Shown here: positions 1 through 16,247 of the stretch, piece by piece | Numbering within the stretch: position 1 is the first letter of the stretch | How the letters are laid out: every line of letters begins with the position of its first letter | NCBI RefSeq assembly: GCF_000377905.1 | Contig: NZ_KB898874.1 | Coordinates: 124,001 to 188,000 of the forward strand | Length of the DNA: 64,000 nt | Source of the DNA: Thioalkalivibrio sp. ALMg11 | GTDB lineage: Bacteria > Pseudomonadota > Gammaproteobacteria > Ectothiorhodospirales > Ectothiorhodospiraceae | Direction of reading: 5' to 3' | Notes under the pieces: generated by a model | Database searches by the model: none | What the model was told of the DNA's origin: nothing | The model's input: the letters and a program-made list of their open reading frames with translations, nothing else | Translations under genes and position numbers: made by a program

Positions 1-999
1 GTTGGCGGCCTCGGCGACCAGCCGGGCCTGGATGCGGTCGACATTGTCCCGATGGATGGCCCCTTCCAGGGCGGCAGGAATCAGGATGTCGCACTCGCGT
101 TCCATGATGCGGTTGCCATCGCGGACGAACTCGACCCCCGCGAAACCCTCCATGGTGCCGCTGCGCCGTACATAGTCGTGCAGGGCCTCGACGTCGATCC
201 CATCCTCGGAATACACCCCGCCATCGCTCTTGATGACGCCGACAATCTTGGCGTGATCGTCCTCCTGCAGGAAGCGCGCGGCGTAATAGCCAACGTTGCC
301 GAAGCCCTGGATGATGATGCGCTGGTCACCCAGGCCGCCCTTGAACCCGGCCTCGCGGGCCGCCGAGCCTTCGCGGAAAAAGGCCTGCAACGCATACTGA
401 ACCCCCCGACCAGTGGCCTCCAGGCGCCCGACCATGCCGCCCAGCTCGACCGGCTTGCCGGTCACCGAAGCGGCATGGTCGAGGTCTTCCGGATGGCGAT
501 CGCGATAGGTCTCCATGATCCAGGCCATCTCGCGCTGAGAGGTCCCCACATCCGGCGCCGGTACGTTCTGCGCGGGGCTGATGTAGTCACGCTGGATCAG
601 TTCATGGGCAAACCGGCGGGTAATGCGCTCCATCTCCCATTCGCTGTACTTCTGCGGATCAATGCGCAGGCCGCCCTTGGAGCCGCCGAAGGGAATATCC
701 ACGATGGCGCATTTGTAGGTCATCAGGGCCGCCAGGGCCTCGGCGTGGTCCTGGTCCATGGTCGGCGAGAATCGCAGGCCGCCCTTGGCCGGCAGGCGGT
801 GGGCGGAATGCACCGCGCGCCAGCCCTTGAACACCTCAATGCGGTCGCGAAAGCGAATCGGAAAGCTCACCTGGATGACCGAATTGCAGGTCTTGACGGC
901 CTCCCGCGCCCCCTCGGGAAGATCGAGGTAGGCCATGGCCCGGTCGACCATGTGTGAGACACTATCGCGAAAGGTTTCAGGCACTTCGGATTCCGACAT
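1..999 (-). CDS. gdhA: Glu/Leu/Phe/Val-family glutamate dehydrogenase (3' end missing)
   Basis: Oxidative deamination of glutamate to 2-oxoglutarate, linking nitrogen metabolism to the TCA cycle. The window holds the first 333 codons; the C-terminal part lies before base 1. Visible motifs are the substrate-binding PAKGGLRFSP, the catalytic-lysine segment TYKCAIVDIPFGGSKGG and the dinucleotide-binding GFGNVG. The start ATG at 999 has an AAGGA ribosome site 8 bases upstream. It is divergent from dusA, with 56 bases between. The family is certain; NAD versus NADP preference cannot be read from the sequence. Confidence 0.92.
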   Translation of the reverse strand, partial: MSESEVPETFRDSVSHMVDRAMAYLDLPEGAREAVKTCNSVIQVSFPIRFRDRIEVFKGWRAVHSAHRLPAKGGLRFSPTMDQDHAEALAALMTYKCAIVDIPFGGSKGGLRIDPQKYSEWEMERITRRFAHELIQRDYISPAQNVPAPDVGTSQREMAWIMETYRDRHPEDLDHAASVTGKPVELGGMVGRLEATGRGVQYALQAFFREGSAAREAGFKGGLGDQRIIIQGFGNVGYYAARFLQEDDHAKIVGVIKSDGGVYSEDGIDVEALHDYVRRSGTMEGFAGVEFVRDGNRIMERECDILIPAALEGAIHRDNVDRIQARLVAEAAN

Positions 1000-1055
1000 G
1001 ATGGCAATCCTTTCTCGCTTTTGGGCGCCGCCTGCGCGGCACGGAGACTTCGCTG

Positions 1056-2045
1056 ATGGATAACGCGGGCCACGCTCCCGACCCGCGGTTTGCGGTTGCA
1101 CCGATGATGGACTGGACGGACACCTGGTGTCGCCGGTTCCATCGGCTGCTGACGCGACGCGCATTGTTGTACACCGAGATGGTGCATGCCAACGCCGTTA
1201 TCCATGGGGATCGCGACCGGCTGCTGGGCTTCTCCCCGGTGGAACACTCGATCGCGCTGCAGCTGGGCGGCTCCGATCCGGCGACGCTGGCGCAGGCCGC
1301 CCGCATTGCGGCTGATCGCGGCTATGACGAGATCAACCTTAACGTGGGTTGCCCCTCCGACCGCGTTCAATCTGGCGCGTTCGGCGCCTGCCTGATGGCA
1401 CAACCGGGGCTGGTGGCCGAGTGCGTCGCAGCCATGCAGCAGTCCGTTGACGTTCCAGTCACCGTCAAGCACCGCATCGGCATTGACGACCAGGACTCGG
1501 AGGCCGATCTGCAGGCCTTTGTCGAACGCGTGGCCACCGCCGGGTGCCGCCACTTCGTGGTGCACGCGCGCAAGGCCTGGCTCCAGGGGCTCAGTCCAAA
1601 GGACAATCGCGACGTTCCCCCGCTGGACTATCAACGGGTCTATCGGCTGAAGGCCGAGTTCCCCGACCTGACGATTGTCCTGAACGGCGGACTGGACGAC
1701 GTCGGCGCCGCGCGCGCGCACCTGCAGCAGGTGGACGGGGTCATGTTCGGTCGGCTGGCCTACCACCAGCCCTGGAGCCTGTCGGTGGTGGACCGCCTGT
1801 ATTTCGAGGGCGCGGACGACCCGACGCGCGAAGAGGTCCTGGAGGGCATCCTGGGGATTGCGGAGGGGATGCGCCGTGATGGCGTGCCGCTGGCGCGTCT
1901 GACCCGGCATATCCTGGGCCTGTTCCACGGCGAGGCGGGCGCACGCCAGTGGCGACGGATACTGACCGAGGGGGCCCATCACGCAGATGCCGGGCCGGAA
2001 CTGATCGAGCGGGCCGCGCAGGCATGTCTCCCCCGGGCGGCCTGA
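1056..2045 (+). CDS. dusA: tRNA-dihydrouridine synthase A
   Basis: FMN-dependent reduction of uridine to dihydrouridine in the D-loop of tRNAs. At 329 aa it matches the E. coli DusA length. The TIM-barrel start FAVAPMMDWTD, the segment LNVGCPSDRVQSGAFGACLM with the catalytic cysteine, and VTVKHRIGIDD are typical of the DusA branch rather than DusB or DusC. GGAGA precedes the ATG. It converges on roxA with a 24-base gap. Confidence 0.93.
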   Translation: MDNAGHAPDPRFAVAPMMDWTDTWCRRFHRLLTRRALLYTEMVHANAVIHGDRDRLLGFSPVEHSIALQLGGSDPATLAQAARIAADRGYDEINLNVGCPSDRVQSGAFGACLMAQPGLVAECVAAMQQSVDVPVTVKHRIGIDDQDSEADLQAFVERVATAGCRHFVVHARKAWLQGLSPKDNRDVPPLDYQRVYRLKAEFPDLTIVLNGGLDDVGAARAHLQQVDGVMFGRLAYHQPWSLSVVDRLYFEGADDPTREEVLEGILGIAEGMRRDGVPLARLTRHILGLFHGEAGARQWRRILTEGAHHADAGPELIERAAQACLPRAA

Positions 2046-2069
2046 GCGCCCGGAGTCGTTCCAGCGTTG

Positions 2070-3242
2070 CTATTCGCCCGGGTCGTCCGGTGCCAGCCAG
2101 CCGGCCTCGAGCCCATCCTCGAGGATCTGCCGGATCATGGGGATTGCCTCCTCCCATTCCGCGATGCTGAGCGTCTCCGCGCTACAGAAGGCCTCGAGAA
2201 CATCCGCAGCAACCGCCTGTGCGGGATAGTCGTTTCCGGCGATGCACAGGATCGGGCCATCGGGGCCCTGGAACCACGCACGCCGGACGCCGGGGTGGAT
2301 CGCAAAGCGATCTGCCGGGCCGGCAGTGGCCGCCAGCCCCGGGTCCCCCGGGGCGAGCTCGACGTTGCCGGCGGGGCGGGTCAGGAAACGCCCCAGATAG
2401 GCGTCCAGGTCGTGATCCTCCGCCGCCAGCAGGGCGCGCAGGGCTTCGCGCAGCTCCTCGCGATCCGCGGCGGGAAGCTCCGCCGCGTGCGCGGACGGGT
2501 GCCGACCTGGATCCTCGAAGCGCGCCTGGTCGCCGATCACGTTGGCGCGCTCCTCGAGAAACCCGGTCAGGACATCGAGGATGGTCGGGGCGCGAAACCC
2601 CACTGACCAGGTCATGCACTGGTCGTCCAGCGACAGTCCGTAATGCGGCAGGTTGGGGGGCAGGTAGAGCAGGTCGCCGGGACCCAGCTCCCAGGTCTCG
2701 GTGGGATCGAACGCCCGCAGGATGGCCAGTGGCAGATCATCATGGCAATCCAGCGATCCCGGCGGGTCCTGGATCTGCCAGCGGCGCCGGCCCGCGGCCT
2801 GGAACAAAAACACATCGTACTGATCCACATGCGGCCCGACGGAACCGCCGGGCGGGGCATAGGAGATCATCAGGTCGTCCCGGCGCCAGCGCGGGATGAA
2901 ATCGAAATGGGCGAGGAAATCCGGGCCACCGGGCCAGAAGCGCTCCACGTCGGTGACCAGCAGGGTCCAGTCGCGTTGGGGAAGCTGGCCCAGCCGCTCG
3001 GCTTCGAAGGGGCCGTATTCAACATCCCAGTCCTGGCGGTCGACATGCCCGCTGACGATACGGCTCGCGGCGTCCGGATCGGTGGCCAGGCCGGCGAGGT
3101 CGTCGGGCTCGATCGGGTTTTCGAAGCCGGGGATCGCGCCGCGCACCAGTAGCGGGCGTTGTTGCCAGTAGTCGCGCAGGAACTCGGCGGGCGTCAGGCC
3201 ACCGAGCAGCGCGAGCGGTTGGTTCGGGTCCGGGGCCGCCAT
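2070..3242 (-). CDS. roxA: Ribosomal protein uL16 arginine 3-hydroxylase (cupin-4/JmjC-like oxygenase)
   Basis: Fe(II)/2-oxoglutarate oxygenase of the RoxA (YcfD) type, known in E. coli to hydroxylate an arginine of ribosomal protein L16. The 390-aa protein is slightly longer than E. coli RoxA. The iron-binding HxD lies in GPHVDQYDVFLFQ, followed by the cupin strand GRRRWQI; the N-terminus has QRPLLVRGAIPGF. It sits 13 bases after the purB stop on the same strand, as roxA lies near purB in E. coli. Substrate assignment rests on family similarity. Confidence 0.85.
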   Translation of the reverse strand: MAAPDPNQPLALLGGLTPAEFLRDYWQQRPLLVRGAIPGFENPIEPDDLAGLATDPDAASRIVSGHVDRQDWDVEYGPFEAERLGQLPQRDWTLLVTDVERFWPGGPDFLAHFDFIPRWRRDDLMISYAPPGGSVGPHVDQYDVFLFQAAGRRRWQIQDPPGSLDCHDDLPLAILRAFDPTETWELGPGDLLYLPPNLPHYGLSLDDQCMTWSVGFRAPTILDVLTGFLEERANVIGDQARFEDPGRHPSAHAAELPAADREELREALRALLAAEDHDLDAYLGRFLTRPAGNVELAPGDPGLAATAGPADRFAIHPGVRRAWFQGPDGPILCIAGNDYPAQAVAADVLEAFCSAETLSIAEWEEAIPMIRQILEDGLEAGWLAPDDPGE

Positions 3243-3255
3243 GCCGCGCGCGGGA

Positions 3256-6102
<2,847 letters not shown>

Positions 6103-6145
6103 TCCGAGCCAGCCCGGCCCCGTGCGTCCGGGGTGACGAACGGGG

Positions 6146-8098
6146 TCAGGCGGTCGCGGCGGGGAGCTGGACCCGGTCGCGGAGCAGGCCCCGAAGGTCG
6201 TCGAACGCCACCGGGTGCGAGAAGTAGAAGCCCTGGGCCGTATGGCAATCCAGCTGTAGCAGGATCTCCGCCTGGCGTTCGGTCTCCACGCCCTCCGCAA
6301 TCACGTCCAGCCCCAGGGTATGGGCCATCAGAATGATCGCGCGGACGATCTGCGAATGTTCCTCGCCCTGGTCGAGATCCTTCACGAAGGAGCGGTCGAT
6401 CTTCAGGGTGTCGGCCGGTATCTGCTTGAGCTGCACGAGGGACGCGTGACCGGTCCCGAAATCATCCACCGCCAGGGACATGCCGGCGTGACGCAGTCGC
6501 TGGAAGACCCGCGCCGCCCCCTGGGGGTCGTCCATGATCGCGGTCTCGGTGAGCTCCAGCTCGATACAGCGGGGCGGGACACCGGTCTCGCGGATAATGC
6601 GGTGGAAGTTCCCCGCAAGATCCGGCTGCCGCAGCTGGCGCGCGGAGACATTGATGGCAATGCGCGGCAGCTCGTCTTCGGCCAGCCGCAGGGACTGCAA
6701 GTCCCGACAGACCTGGCGCAACACCCATTCCCCGATCTCCTCGATCAGGGTCATGTCCTCGGCCAGTTCGATGAAGTGACTGGGAGGCAGCAGACCGAGC
6801 GTCGGATGCTGCCAGCGAATCAACGCCTCCGCGCCGATGATTCGGCCGCTGTCCAGGTCGATCTTGGGCTGGTAATGGAGCCTCAGCTGGTCGCTGGCAA
6901 TCGCCTGTCCCAGTTCGTTTTCCAGCTCGAAGTGGCGGAAGGTGCGCGCGTTCAGATCCTGGGTGTAAAAGCGGAACCCGTTACGACCGCGTTGCTTGGC
7001 CTCGTACATCGCCGCATCGGCGTTGCCGAGCAGGGTGTCCGCATCCTCGCCATCATAGGGATAGACGGCAATCCCGCAGGAGACACTGCTGACCACGGGC
7101 TGATCGAAGATCTGCCGCTCGGTCGCCGTCTTGCGCACCACATCGGTGACCAGCCGGACAACGCCCTCCAGCCCATTGGTGTCCTCGACGAGGATGCCGA
7201 ACTCGTCGCCGCCAAGGCGCGACAGGGTGGTTCGCAGGTGGCGTCCCGAGCGTTCCCGGGCATGGTCCAGCAGAGCGGACAGGTCCTGGGCGACCTTGCG
7301 GATCAGCTCGTCGCCGGCACGGTGACCGAGAGAATCGTTGGTGCGCTTGAAGTTATCCAGATCCAGCAGGATCAGGGCCACATGACCCGTCGCGACACCC
7401 GCGTGGCGCTCCATCGCCTGCGACAGGCGGTCGCTGAACAGCATGCGGTTGGGCAGGTTGGTCAGCGAGTCGTGGGACATGTGGTGCAGCAGCTCGCGTG
7501 ACTGGCGCTCGGTGATGCGCTGCAGCGCCTTCTGGCGCCGGTCCATCATCTGAAACAGGTCCGCGCTCTCCAGGGCATAGGCGGTATTGAACAGCACCAT
7601 GGTCAGCGTCGACAGAATCATCTCGTAACGCTGCAGCTCCGCTTGACGAAAGCGGGCGACGAACATCCCGCGAATCCGGGTGCGCGTGGAGATCACGTGC
7701 AGCATCACACTCTCGCCCTCGACCGGGGAGGGCAGGCAGACCGGATGGTTCTGGTGCAGGGCCCAGGAGAACTGGCCGTCCTGAATCAGCTGTTCGACGG
7801 TCTCCGACAGGTCCGGCTCCAGTTGCCCGGGGCGTTCCTGATAGTCCAGGTTGAACGAGCAGTCATTGTCCAGAACGTACACCGCCATGTCCTGCGTCGG
7901 CAGCAGCCGCCGGATGGACTCGGTGGTGTTCTGGATGATCAGTTCGGGACTGCGGTTGCGGTCGGTGTCGCCGAAGATCGCGGTGGTCGAGGCGAGCACA
8001 TCCATCGCGTAGGCGTTGGCTTCCAGCGCTTCCTCGAGGAAACGGATGCGCTCATGGAGGGCATTGACCTCCTCGGGCGTGCGATACGATGGGCTCAT
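6146..8098 (-). CDS. GGDEF-EAL dual-domain cyclic-di-GMP protein with N-terminal sensor region
   Basis: A 650-aa putative cyclic-di-GMP turnover enzyme. Order: short coiled coil (about 8-35), GAF-like sensor region (about 45-210), GGDEF domain with intact GGDEF at 296-300, then EAL domain with the signature at 424-426 and downstream metal-site segments such as ELTETAIMDD and VDDFGTGHASL. Both catalytic signatures are intact, so it could make and degrade the messenger. No RxxD inhibitory site is seen before GGDEF. No membrane segment. It is the last gene of the run acnA, small protein, HDOD, GGDEF-EAL. The start at 8098 fits the domain layout. Confidence 0.85.
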   Translation of the reverse strand: MSPSYRTPEEVNALHERIRFLEEALEANAYAMDVLASTTAIFGDTDRNRSPELIIQNTTESIRRLLPTQDMAVYVLDNDCSFNLDYQERPGQLEPDLSETVEQLIQDGQFSWALHQNHPVCLPSPVEGESVMLHVISTRTRIRGMFVARFRQAELQRYEMILSTLTMVLFNTAYALESADLFQMMDRRQKALQRITERQSRELLHHMSHDSLTNLPNRMLFSDRLSQAMERHAGVATGHVALILLDLDNFKRTNDSLGHRAGDELIRKVAQDLSALLDHARERSGRHLRTTLSRLGGDEFGILVEDTNGLEGVVRLVTDVVRKTATERQIFDQPVVSSVSCGIAVYPYDGEDADTLLGNADAAMYEAKQRGRNGFRFYTQDLNARTFRHFELENELGQAIASDQLRLHYQPKIDLDSGRIIGAEALIRWQHPTLGLLPPSHFIELAEDMTLIEEIGEWVLRQVCRDLQSLRLAEDELPRIAINVSARQLRQPDLAGNFHRIIRETGVPPRCIELELTETAIMDDPQGAARVFQRLRHAGMSLAVDDFGTGHASLVQLKQIPADTLKIDRSFVKDLDQGEEHSQIVRAIILMAHTLGLDVIAEGVETERQAEILLQLDCHTAQGFYFSHPVAFDDLRGLLRDRVQLPAATA

Positions 8099-8127
8099 GC
8101 AACAGCGTCCTTTGCTTGCATACAGGC

Positions 8128-8970
8128 TCAGTCGAGGAGGATCGTCTGCATCTGGTCCAGATGCTTGCGGGCGTGGCCGATGATGTCTTCGTAGACTGCC
8201 ATCTCCAGGCCAATGCGATCGAAGGTCTCCGGGGCAACCGGGGGCACGAAACGCTCTCCGGAGGATCCCAGCCGCAACGAATTGGCGATGCTGTCGGCGA
8301 CGTGCACGATGGCCGTCTCCACGGGAAACGCACGGGCCTCGTCCGGGGCATGGTGGTAGCGCGTGGCCTCCACCTGGGCCGGGGCCATGCCCCATTCCTC
8401 GAGCAGGGCGGAACCGATGGCGGCGTGGTCGAAACCCAGCAGCTCGCGCTCCGCCTCGTACAACAGGCACTGTTCGCGCTCGCGGATGTTGATCAGTTCC
8501 TCGGTTCGGCTACCCAGCCGGAGAAACAGCAGCAGCCGACCGAGGTCGTGCATGATCCCGTAGAGGTACAGGCGCTCGATGTTCGCTTCGCGCCGAAAGC
8601 GGGCGATCGAGCGGCTGAGCACGCCGACGGCAATGCTGTGGCGCCAGAACGATTCCATGTCGACGCCGATGACCGGCAGCCCGCGGAAGTGCTCGATCAC
8701 GATGGTGGAGAGCACGATCTGCCGCATCTGCTGCAGGCCGATGATGGAGACTGCCCGGTGCAGGGTATCGATCGGCTCGGGGAACCCGTACAACGAAGAG
8801 TTCGCCATGCGCAGCGTCTTGGCCGCAATAGTCGGGTCCAGTTCCACTGCCTCGGTAATCCCGGCCACGTTCGCGGTCGGGTCGCTAAGGCGCGTGAAGA
8901 TCGTGTTGTAACTCCCGGAAAAACTGCACAATGAGTCATCCTGCTCGAGAAACTCGGCGACGGTCATCAT
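8128..8970 (-). CDS. HDOD domain signalling protein
   Basis: A 280-aa HDOD-family protein. HDOD domains are degenerate HD-phosphohydrolase relatives found in signalling proteins. Visible segments are KTLRMANSSLYGFPEPIDTL, the region after AVSIIGLQQMRQIVLS, and GIMHDLGRLLLFLRLG, which retains an HD pair. The start overlaps the stop of the upstream small gene as ATGA, implying coupled translation. GGDEF-EAL follows 29 bases downstream, so it probably belongs to a cyclic-di-GMP output module. The exact function is unknown. Confidence 0.85.
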   Translation of the reverse strand: MMTVAEFLEQDDSLCSFSGSYNTIFTRLSDPTANVAGITEAVELDPTIAAKTLRMANSSLYGFPEPIDTLHRAVSIIGLQQMRQIVLSTIVIEHFRGLPVIGVDMESFWRHSIAVGVLSRSIARFRREANIERLYLYGIMHDLGRLLLFLRLGSRTEELINIREREQCLLYEAERELLGFDHAAIGSALLEEWGMAPAQVEATRYHHAPDEARAFPVETAIVHVADSIANSLRLGSSGERFVPPVAPETFDRIGLEMAVYEDIIGHARKHLDQMQTILLD

Positions 8971-9356
8971 GCGCTCCGGGGCTTGTGGCCGCGGCGCATG
9001 AGCTCGTCCAGCAGCTGAGTACGCGCGATCGAGTAGATCCCGTCCATGGGATAGCCGGTCGCGTCACAGTGACGGAAGCGCTCGGCCAGGATGGCATCGG
9101 CCTGTGTCTCCATCTCCGGCGTGGGCCGGGCGTCCGCGGGCAGATCCGGGGCCTCGTCGTCCCGGGAATCGTTGGCCGCGGCATGTTCGTCCTCGACGAT
9201 CTCGACCGTGCTGATGCCCCAGGACAGCAGCACGCGGATCTGCTTGTCCTGGAGCACCATGCCGGCGGGGATCAGGAGACGGCCGGATCGGTCATGCACC
9301 GCTGTTGCCAGCGTCTGACCGGACTGAATCACCTCCGTGGATACCCGCCGTCCCAT
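8967..9356 (-). CDS. Small protein related to the N-terminal region of HD-GYP-type proteins
   Basis: A 129-aa protein with no assigned function. The N-terminal half (DRSGRLLIPAGMVLQ, then a segment ending in GISTVEIV) resembles the small beta-rich module that precedes HD-GYP domains; the middle is acidic. The ATG at 9356 with AAGG seven bases upstream is preferred over a TTG two codons earlier. It starts 9 bases after acnA and overlaps the HDOD gene by ATGA, so the two look like a split regulator. Confidence 0.6.
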   Translation of the reverse strand: MGRRVSTEVIQSGQTLATAVHDRSGRLLIPAGMVLQDKQIRVLLSWGISTVEIVEDEHAAANDSRDDEAPDLPADARPTPEMETQADAILAERFRHCDATGYPMDGIYSIARTQLLDELMRRGHKPRSA

Positions 9357-9365
9357 GGCCAAACC

Positions 9366-12119
<2,754 letters not shown>

Positions 12120-12134
12120 GTGCGTCTTCCGCTT

Positions 12135-12764
12135 TCAGGTATTGAGTCGATTGAGGATGTCATGCGCTTCGCGAATCAGCCGCTTGCGGCCGAAAAGCAA
12201 TTTCCAGCGCGATCCGCCGGCCTGGCGCCAGAGGACCGCGGCGCGAATCCCGGCCAGCAGCAACGCACGGATGCGCGCGGCGGTGTCGGGATTGGAGAGG
12301 TTGTTCTGTTCGCCCTGCACGATGATGCGCGGGCCGAGTTCGGAGATGGTCTCCTTGTAGATCTCGGCCAGCCGGGCAACCACGCTTTCGTGCGTGATGT
12401 GGAAGTAGTCGATCTGGCGCTGGGCGCCCTGCAGGCCGTCGGTCAGCTTCTGCAGCATGTCGTCGCGCTTTTGCAGCTTGCGCTCGAGGAAGATCAGCCC
12501 GATCGCGTAGCGGGTGATCTCCATGTCCGGCGGCTTGCTGCCGTTTTGCAACTGGCTCTCGATACGCTCCAGGCCACTGCGCAGGCTGACGGCCTCGCGA
12601 TAAACCGCTTCCGGGGTGTCCGCGTCGAAGGCGAACAGGCTCCCGACCAAAATCTCGAATTCGTACTCGTCGCAGTTCCCGCGCCAGGCCAGATCCTTGA
12701 CCAGGCTCGCGCACTGGAAGAGGGCGGCGAGCGCCAGGGTGCGGTTGTGATCGGAGCGGTCCAA
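12135..12764 (-). CDS. hflD: HflD-type lysogenization regulator (TTG start)
   Basis: All-helical HflD-family protein, associated in E. coli with membrane-linked modulation of lambda CII. The recognisable sequence begins [20 protein letters not shown]. There is no suitable ATG; TTG at 12764, with AAGGA about 9 bases upstream, gives 209 aa, the usual family length. An ATG-initiated reading of 286 aa would add an implausible Arg-rich leader. It lies 77 bases after mnmA, as in the E. coli nudJ-mnmA-hflD order, but here acnA rather than purB follows. Confidence 0.85.
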   Translation of the reverse strand: MDRSDHNRTLALAALFQCASLVKDLAWRGNCDEYEFEILVGSLFAFDADTPEAVYREAVSLRSGLERIESQLQNGSKPPDMEITRYAIGLIFLERKLQKRDDMLQKLTDGLQGAQRQIDYFHITHESVVARLAEIYKETISELGPRIIVQGEQNNLSNPDTAARIRALLLAGIRAAVLWRQAGGSRWKLLFGRKRLIREAHDILNRLNT

Positions 12765-12841
12765 ACCAGTCGGTTCCTTGGGTGGGTCGGAGTCGGGTCG
12801 CCGGGCAGCGCGGCCACTATACCGGAAGTGGCCCTGCAGAC

Positions 12842-13939
12842 TCACGGCGCATTCGTGGTTCGCGTGGCGATGACGGCCCCGCCCAGGCAGACATCGCCGC
12901 GGTAGAAGGCGATGGACTGCCCCGGGGTCGCTGCGCGCTGCGGGGCATCGAAGACGACGGTGGCGCCGGTCGTGTCCAGCGCCTGCACCCGGCAATCCTG
13001 CAAGGGCTGGCGATGGCGTAACCGGGCCTGCAGCGGCTCACCGGAGGCCGGCATGTCATGGATCCAGTGCACCACCTCGGTCGTCAGCGACGGGCTCATC
13101 AATAGCGGGTGCTGCGGGTCCTGGGCGACCACCAGGGTGTTGCTGTCCAGGTCCTTGTCGACGACATACCACGGGGCCTCGGCAAAGCCCTCGACCCCGC
13201 CGATCCCCAGGCCCTGGCGCTGACCGAGGGTGTAGAACATCAGTCCCTGGTGGCGGCCGACCACCTGGCCTTCCGGTGTACGCATCTCCCCCTTGGGCGC
13301 TTTCAGGTATTGGGCGAGAAAGTCACGGAAGCGTCGCTCGCCAATGAAGCAGATCCCGGTGGAATCCTTGCGCGCATGGTTCGGCAGGCCCAGTTCCCGG
13401 GCCCGTTCGCGTACCTGATCCTTGGGGATGTCGCCCAACGGGAACAGGGCGGGGCGCAGTTGTTCCTGGGTCAAGGTATGCAGGAAGTAGGTCTGGTCCT
13501 TGTTGGCATCCGCCGCCTGGCACAGCTCGCTGTAGTCCGCGTGATGGCGCACCCGGGCGTAGTGACCGGTGGCAATCCAGCGGGCCCCGAGGTCGCGGGC
13601 GTGGTCGAGGAACGAGCGGAACTTGACCTCGCGGTTGCAGAGGATGTCGGGGTTCGGGGTGCGCCCGGCCTCGTATTCATGCAGGAACTGCGCGAAAACA
13701 CGCTGGCGGTAGTCCTCGGCAAAGTTCGCCTTGTGCAGCGGGATTTCCAGGCAGTCCGCCACCTCGCGGGCCATTGCGTAGTCGGCCTCGGCGGCGCAGT
13801 ACTCGGCGTCGTCGTCATCTTCCCAGTTCTTCATGAACAGGCCTTCGACGCGATAGCCGGCCTCCAGCAGGCGGCTGGCCGCGACGGCGGAATCGACCCC
13901 GCCGGAGAGCCCGACGATGACGCGCTCGCTTCGCGTCAT
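12842..13939 (-). CDS. mnmA: tRNA-specific 2-thiouridylase MnmA
   Basis: Transfers sulfur to U34 of Lys, Glu and Gln tRNAs. The 365-aa protein has the PP-loop [15 protein letters not shown], the Cys in [11 protein letters not shown] and the catalytic Cys in [16 protein letters not shown]. The start at 13939 forms an ATGA overlap with the nudJ stop; the frame upstream is open but not family-like. The order nudJ-mnmA-hflD is conserved with E. coli. Confidence 0.96.
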   Translation of the reverse strand: MTRSERVIVGLSGGVDSAVAASRLLEAGYRVEGLFMKNWEDDDDAEYCAAEADYAMAREVADCLEIPLHKANFAEDYRQRVFAQFLHEYEAGRTPNPDILCNREVKFRSFLDHARDLGARWIATGHYARVRHHADYSELCQAADANKDQTYFLHTLTQEQLRPALFPLGDIPKDQVRERARELGLPNHARKDSTGICFIGERRFRDFLAQYLKAPKGEMRTPEGQVVGRHQGLMFYTLGQRQGLGIGGVEGFAEAPWYVVDKDLDSNTLVVAQDPQHPLLMSPSLTTEVVHWIHDMPASGEPLQARLRHRQPLQDCRVQALDTTGATVVFDAPQRAATPGQSIAFYRGDVCLGGAVIATRTTNAP

Positions 13940-14397
13940 GCGGCCGGTGTCCTCACCAGTTCCCCGACCGCGGCGAGCGGCAGCCGCAAGCCGTCCTGGT
14001 GGCGGCGGATGCTGCGCATCACCAGCGGGCTGCGCAACGGCCATTCACCCTCGGCCTGTTCCGGCGTCAGCCAGTGCAGGGCATGAATCGCAGGGTCGCG
14101 TTGGGCCGGGGATTGAAGTGGGATCGCCGAACCGCAGAAGGTCACGCGCAGGATCACGGCGCCACTGGCCAGTTCCAGCAGGTCGCAGCCCAGGGCCGCC
14201 TCGGGTGCGAATTCCAGGCAGGTCTCCTCGCGGACCTCGCGAATCACGGCCTCGGTCAGGTCCTCGCCGGCATCCAGGTGGCCGGCGGGCTGGTTCAGCA
14301 CCCGGCGGCCCGCGTCGGTCTCCTCGACGAACAGGAAACGGCCCTCGCGCTCGATCACGGCGGCCACGGTGATATGACAGGGAAGTCGGTCGGTCAT
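13936..14397 (-). CDS. nudJ: Nudix hydrolase, NudJ-like phosphatase
   Basis: A 153-aa Nudix hydrolase, the same length as E. coli NudJ, which acts on nucleoside and HMP diphosphates. The Nudix box begins at GHLDAGEDLTEAVIREVREE; the position after it reads TC where the consensus has a glycine. The start MTDRLPCHITVAAVIE at 14397 is preferred over one 13 codons upstream. Its stop overlaps the mnmA start, the conserved neighbour in E. coli. Confidence 0.85.
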   Translation of the reverse strand: MTDRLPCHITVAAVIEREGRFLFVEETDAGRRVLNQPAGHLDAGEDLTEAVIREVREETCLEFAPEAALGCDLLELASGAVILRVTFCGSAIPLQSPAQRDPAIHALHWLTPEQAEGEWPLRSPLVMRSIRRHQDGLRLPLAAVGELVRTPAA

Positions 14398-14491
14398 GGC
14401 GCGGATGATAACGCAGGCTGCCGGTCGGGCCGCCATACGCGACCCCGCAATCGCGCACTTGTTCGGTCACCGGAAAACCCGGTCCGGCATG

Positions 14492-14497
14492 TATAAT
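14492..14497 (+). promoter_or_regulatory. Putative icd promoter -10
   Basis: A perfect TATAAT lies 57 bases before the icd ATG in the divergent nudJ-icd gap. No good -35 hexamer is seen at 16-18 bases, so this may be an activator-dependent promoter. Confidence 0.4.
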
Positions 14498-14553
14498 CAG
14501 TTCAACCGTGATTAACGATTGATTCATCTACGAGATCCGCACAAGGAGTTGGC

Positions 14554-15810
<1,257 letters not shown>

Positions 15811-15915
15811 GGGTCGGGTGGTCGGAGTGTCCGTAAGGGCACTTGGCCTGAACCCGGAACCAATCGAGGATGGCGACTAACAAACGAGTAACCGCTGAAG
15901 GCGTAATTTCGACCG

Positions 15916-16242
15916 ATGAGTAACGACAAGCCCCAATCCCCCGATCGAGACGACTCGGTAACGGTCGAAGAATCGAGGCCGGAGCTCAAACCACCGCGAC
16001 AGTACAAGGTGGTATTGCTCAACGATGATTTCACGCCGATGGAGTTCGTGATTGAAGTACTGGAGACCTTCTTCAGCATGGATCGCGAGAAGGCCACCCG
16101 GGTCATGTTGCACGTGCATACGCGTGGCAAAGGCGTATGCGGCATCTTTACCCGGGATGTGGCCGAGACCAAGGTGGCGCAGGTGAACGACTATGCCCGC
16201 AGTCATCAGCACCCACTGCTTTGCTCGATGGAGGAGGTCTGA
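15916..16242 (+). CDS. clpS: ClpS adaptor of the ClpAP protease
   Basis: N-end-rule adaptor that delivers substrates to ClpA. The 108-aa protein has the typical disordered acidic N-terminus followed by the ClpS core: [20 protein letters not shown] with the N-degron pocket Asn-Asp pair, and a segment with [14 protein letters not shown]. It precedes clpA by only 5 bases. Confidence 0.96.
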   Translation: MSNDKPQSPDRDDSVTVEESRPELKPPRQYKVVLLNDDFTPMEFVIEVLETFFSMDREKATRVMLHVHTRGKGVCGIFTRDVAETKVAQVNDYARSHQHPLLCSMEEV

Positions 16243-16247
16243 CTCCC

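Noticed and set aside
12765-12995. ATG-started extension of HflD to 286 aa
   Set aside because: Adds an Arg-rich leader overlapping the end of mnmA; the TTG start gives the family length and has a ribosome site.
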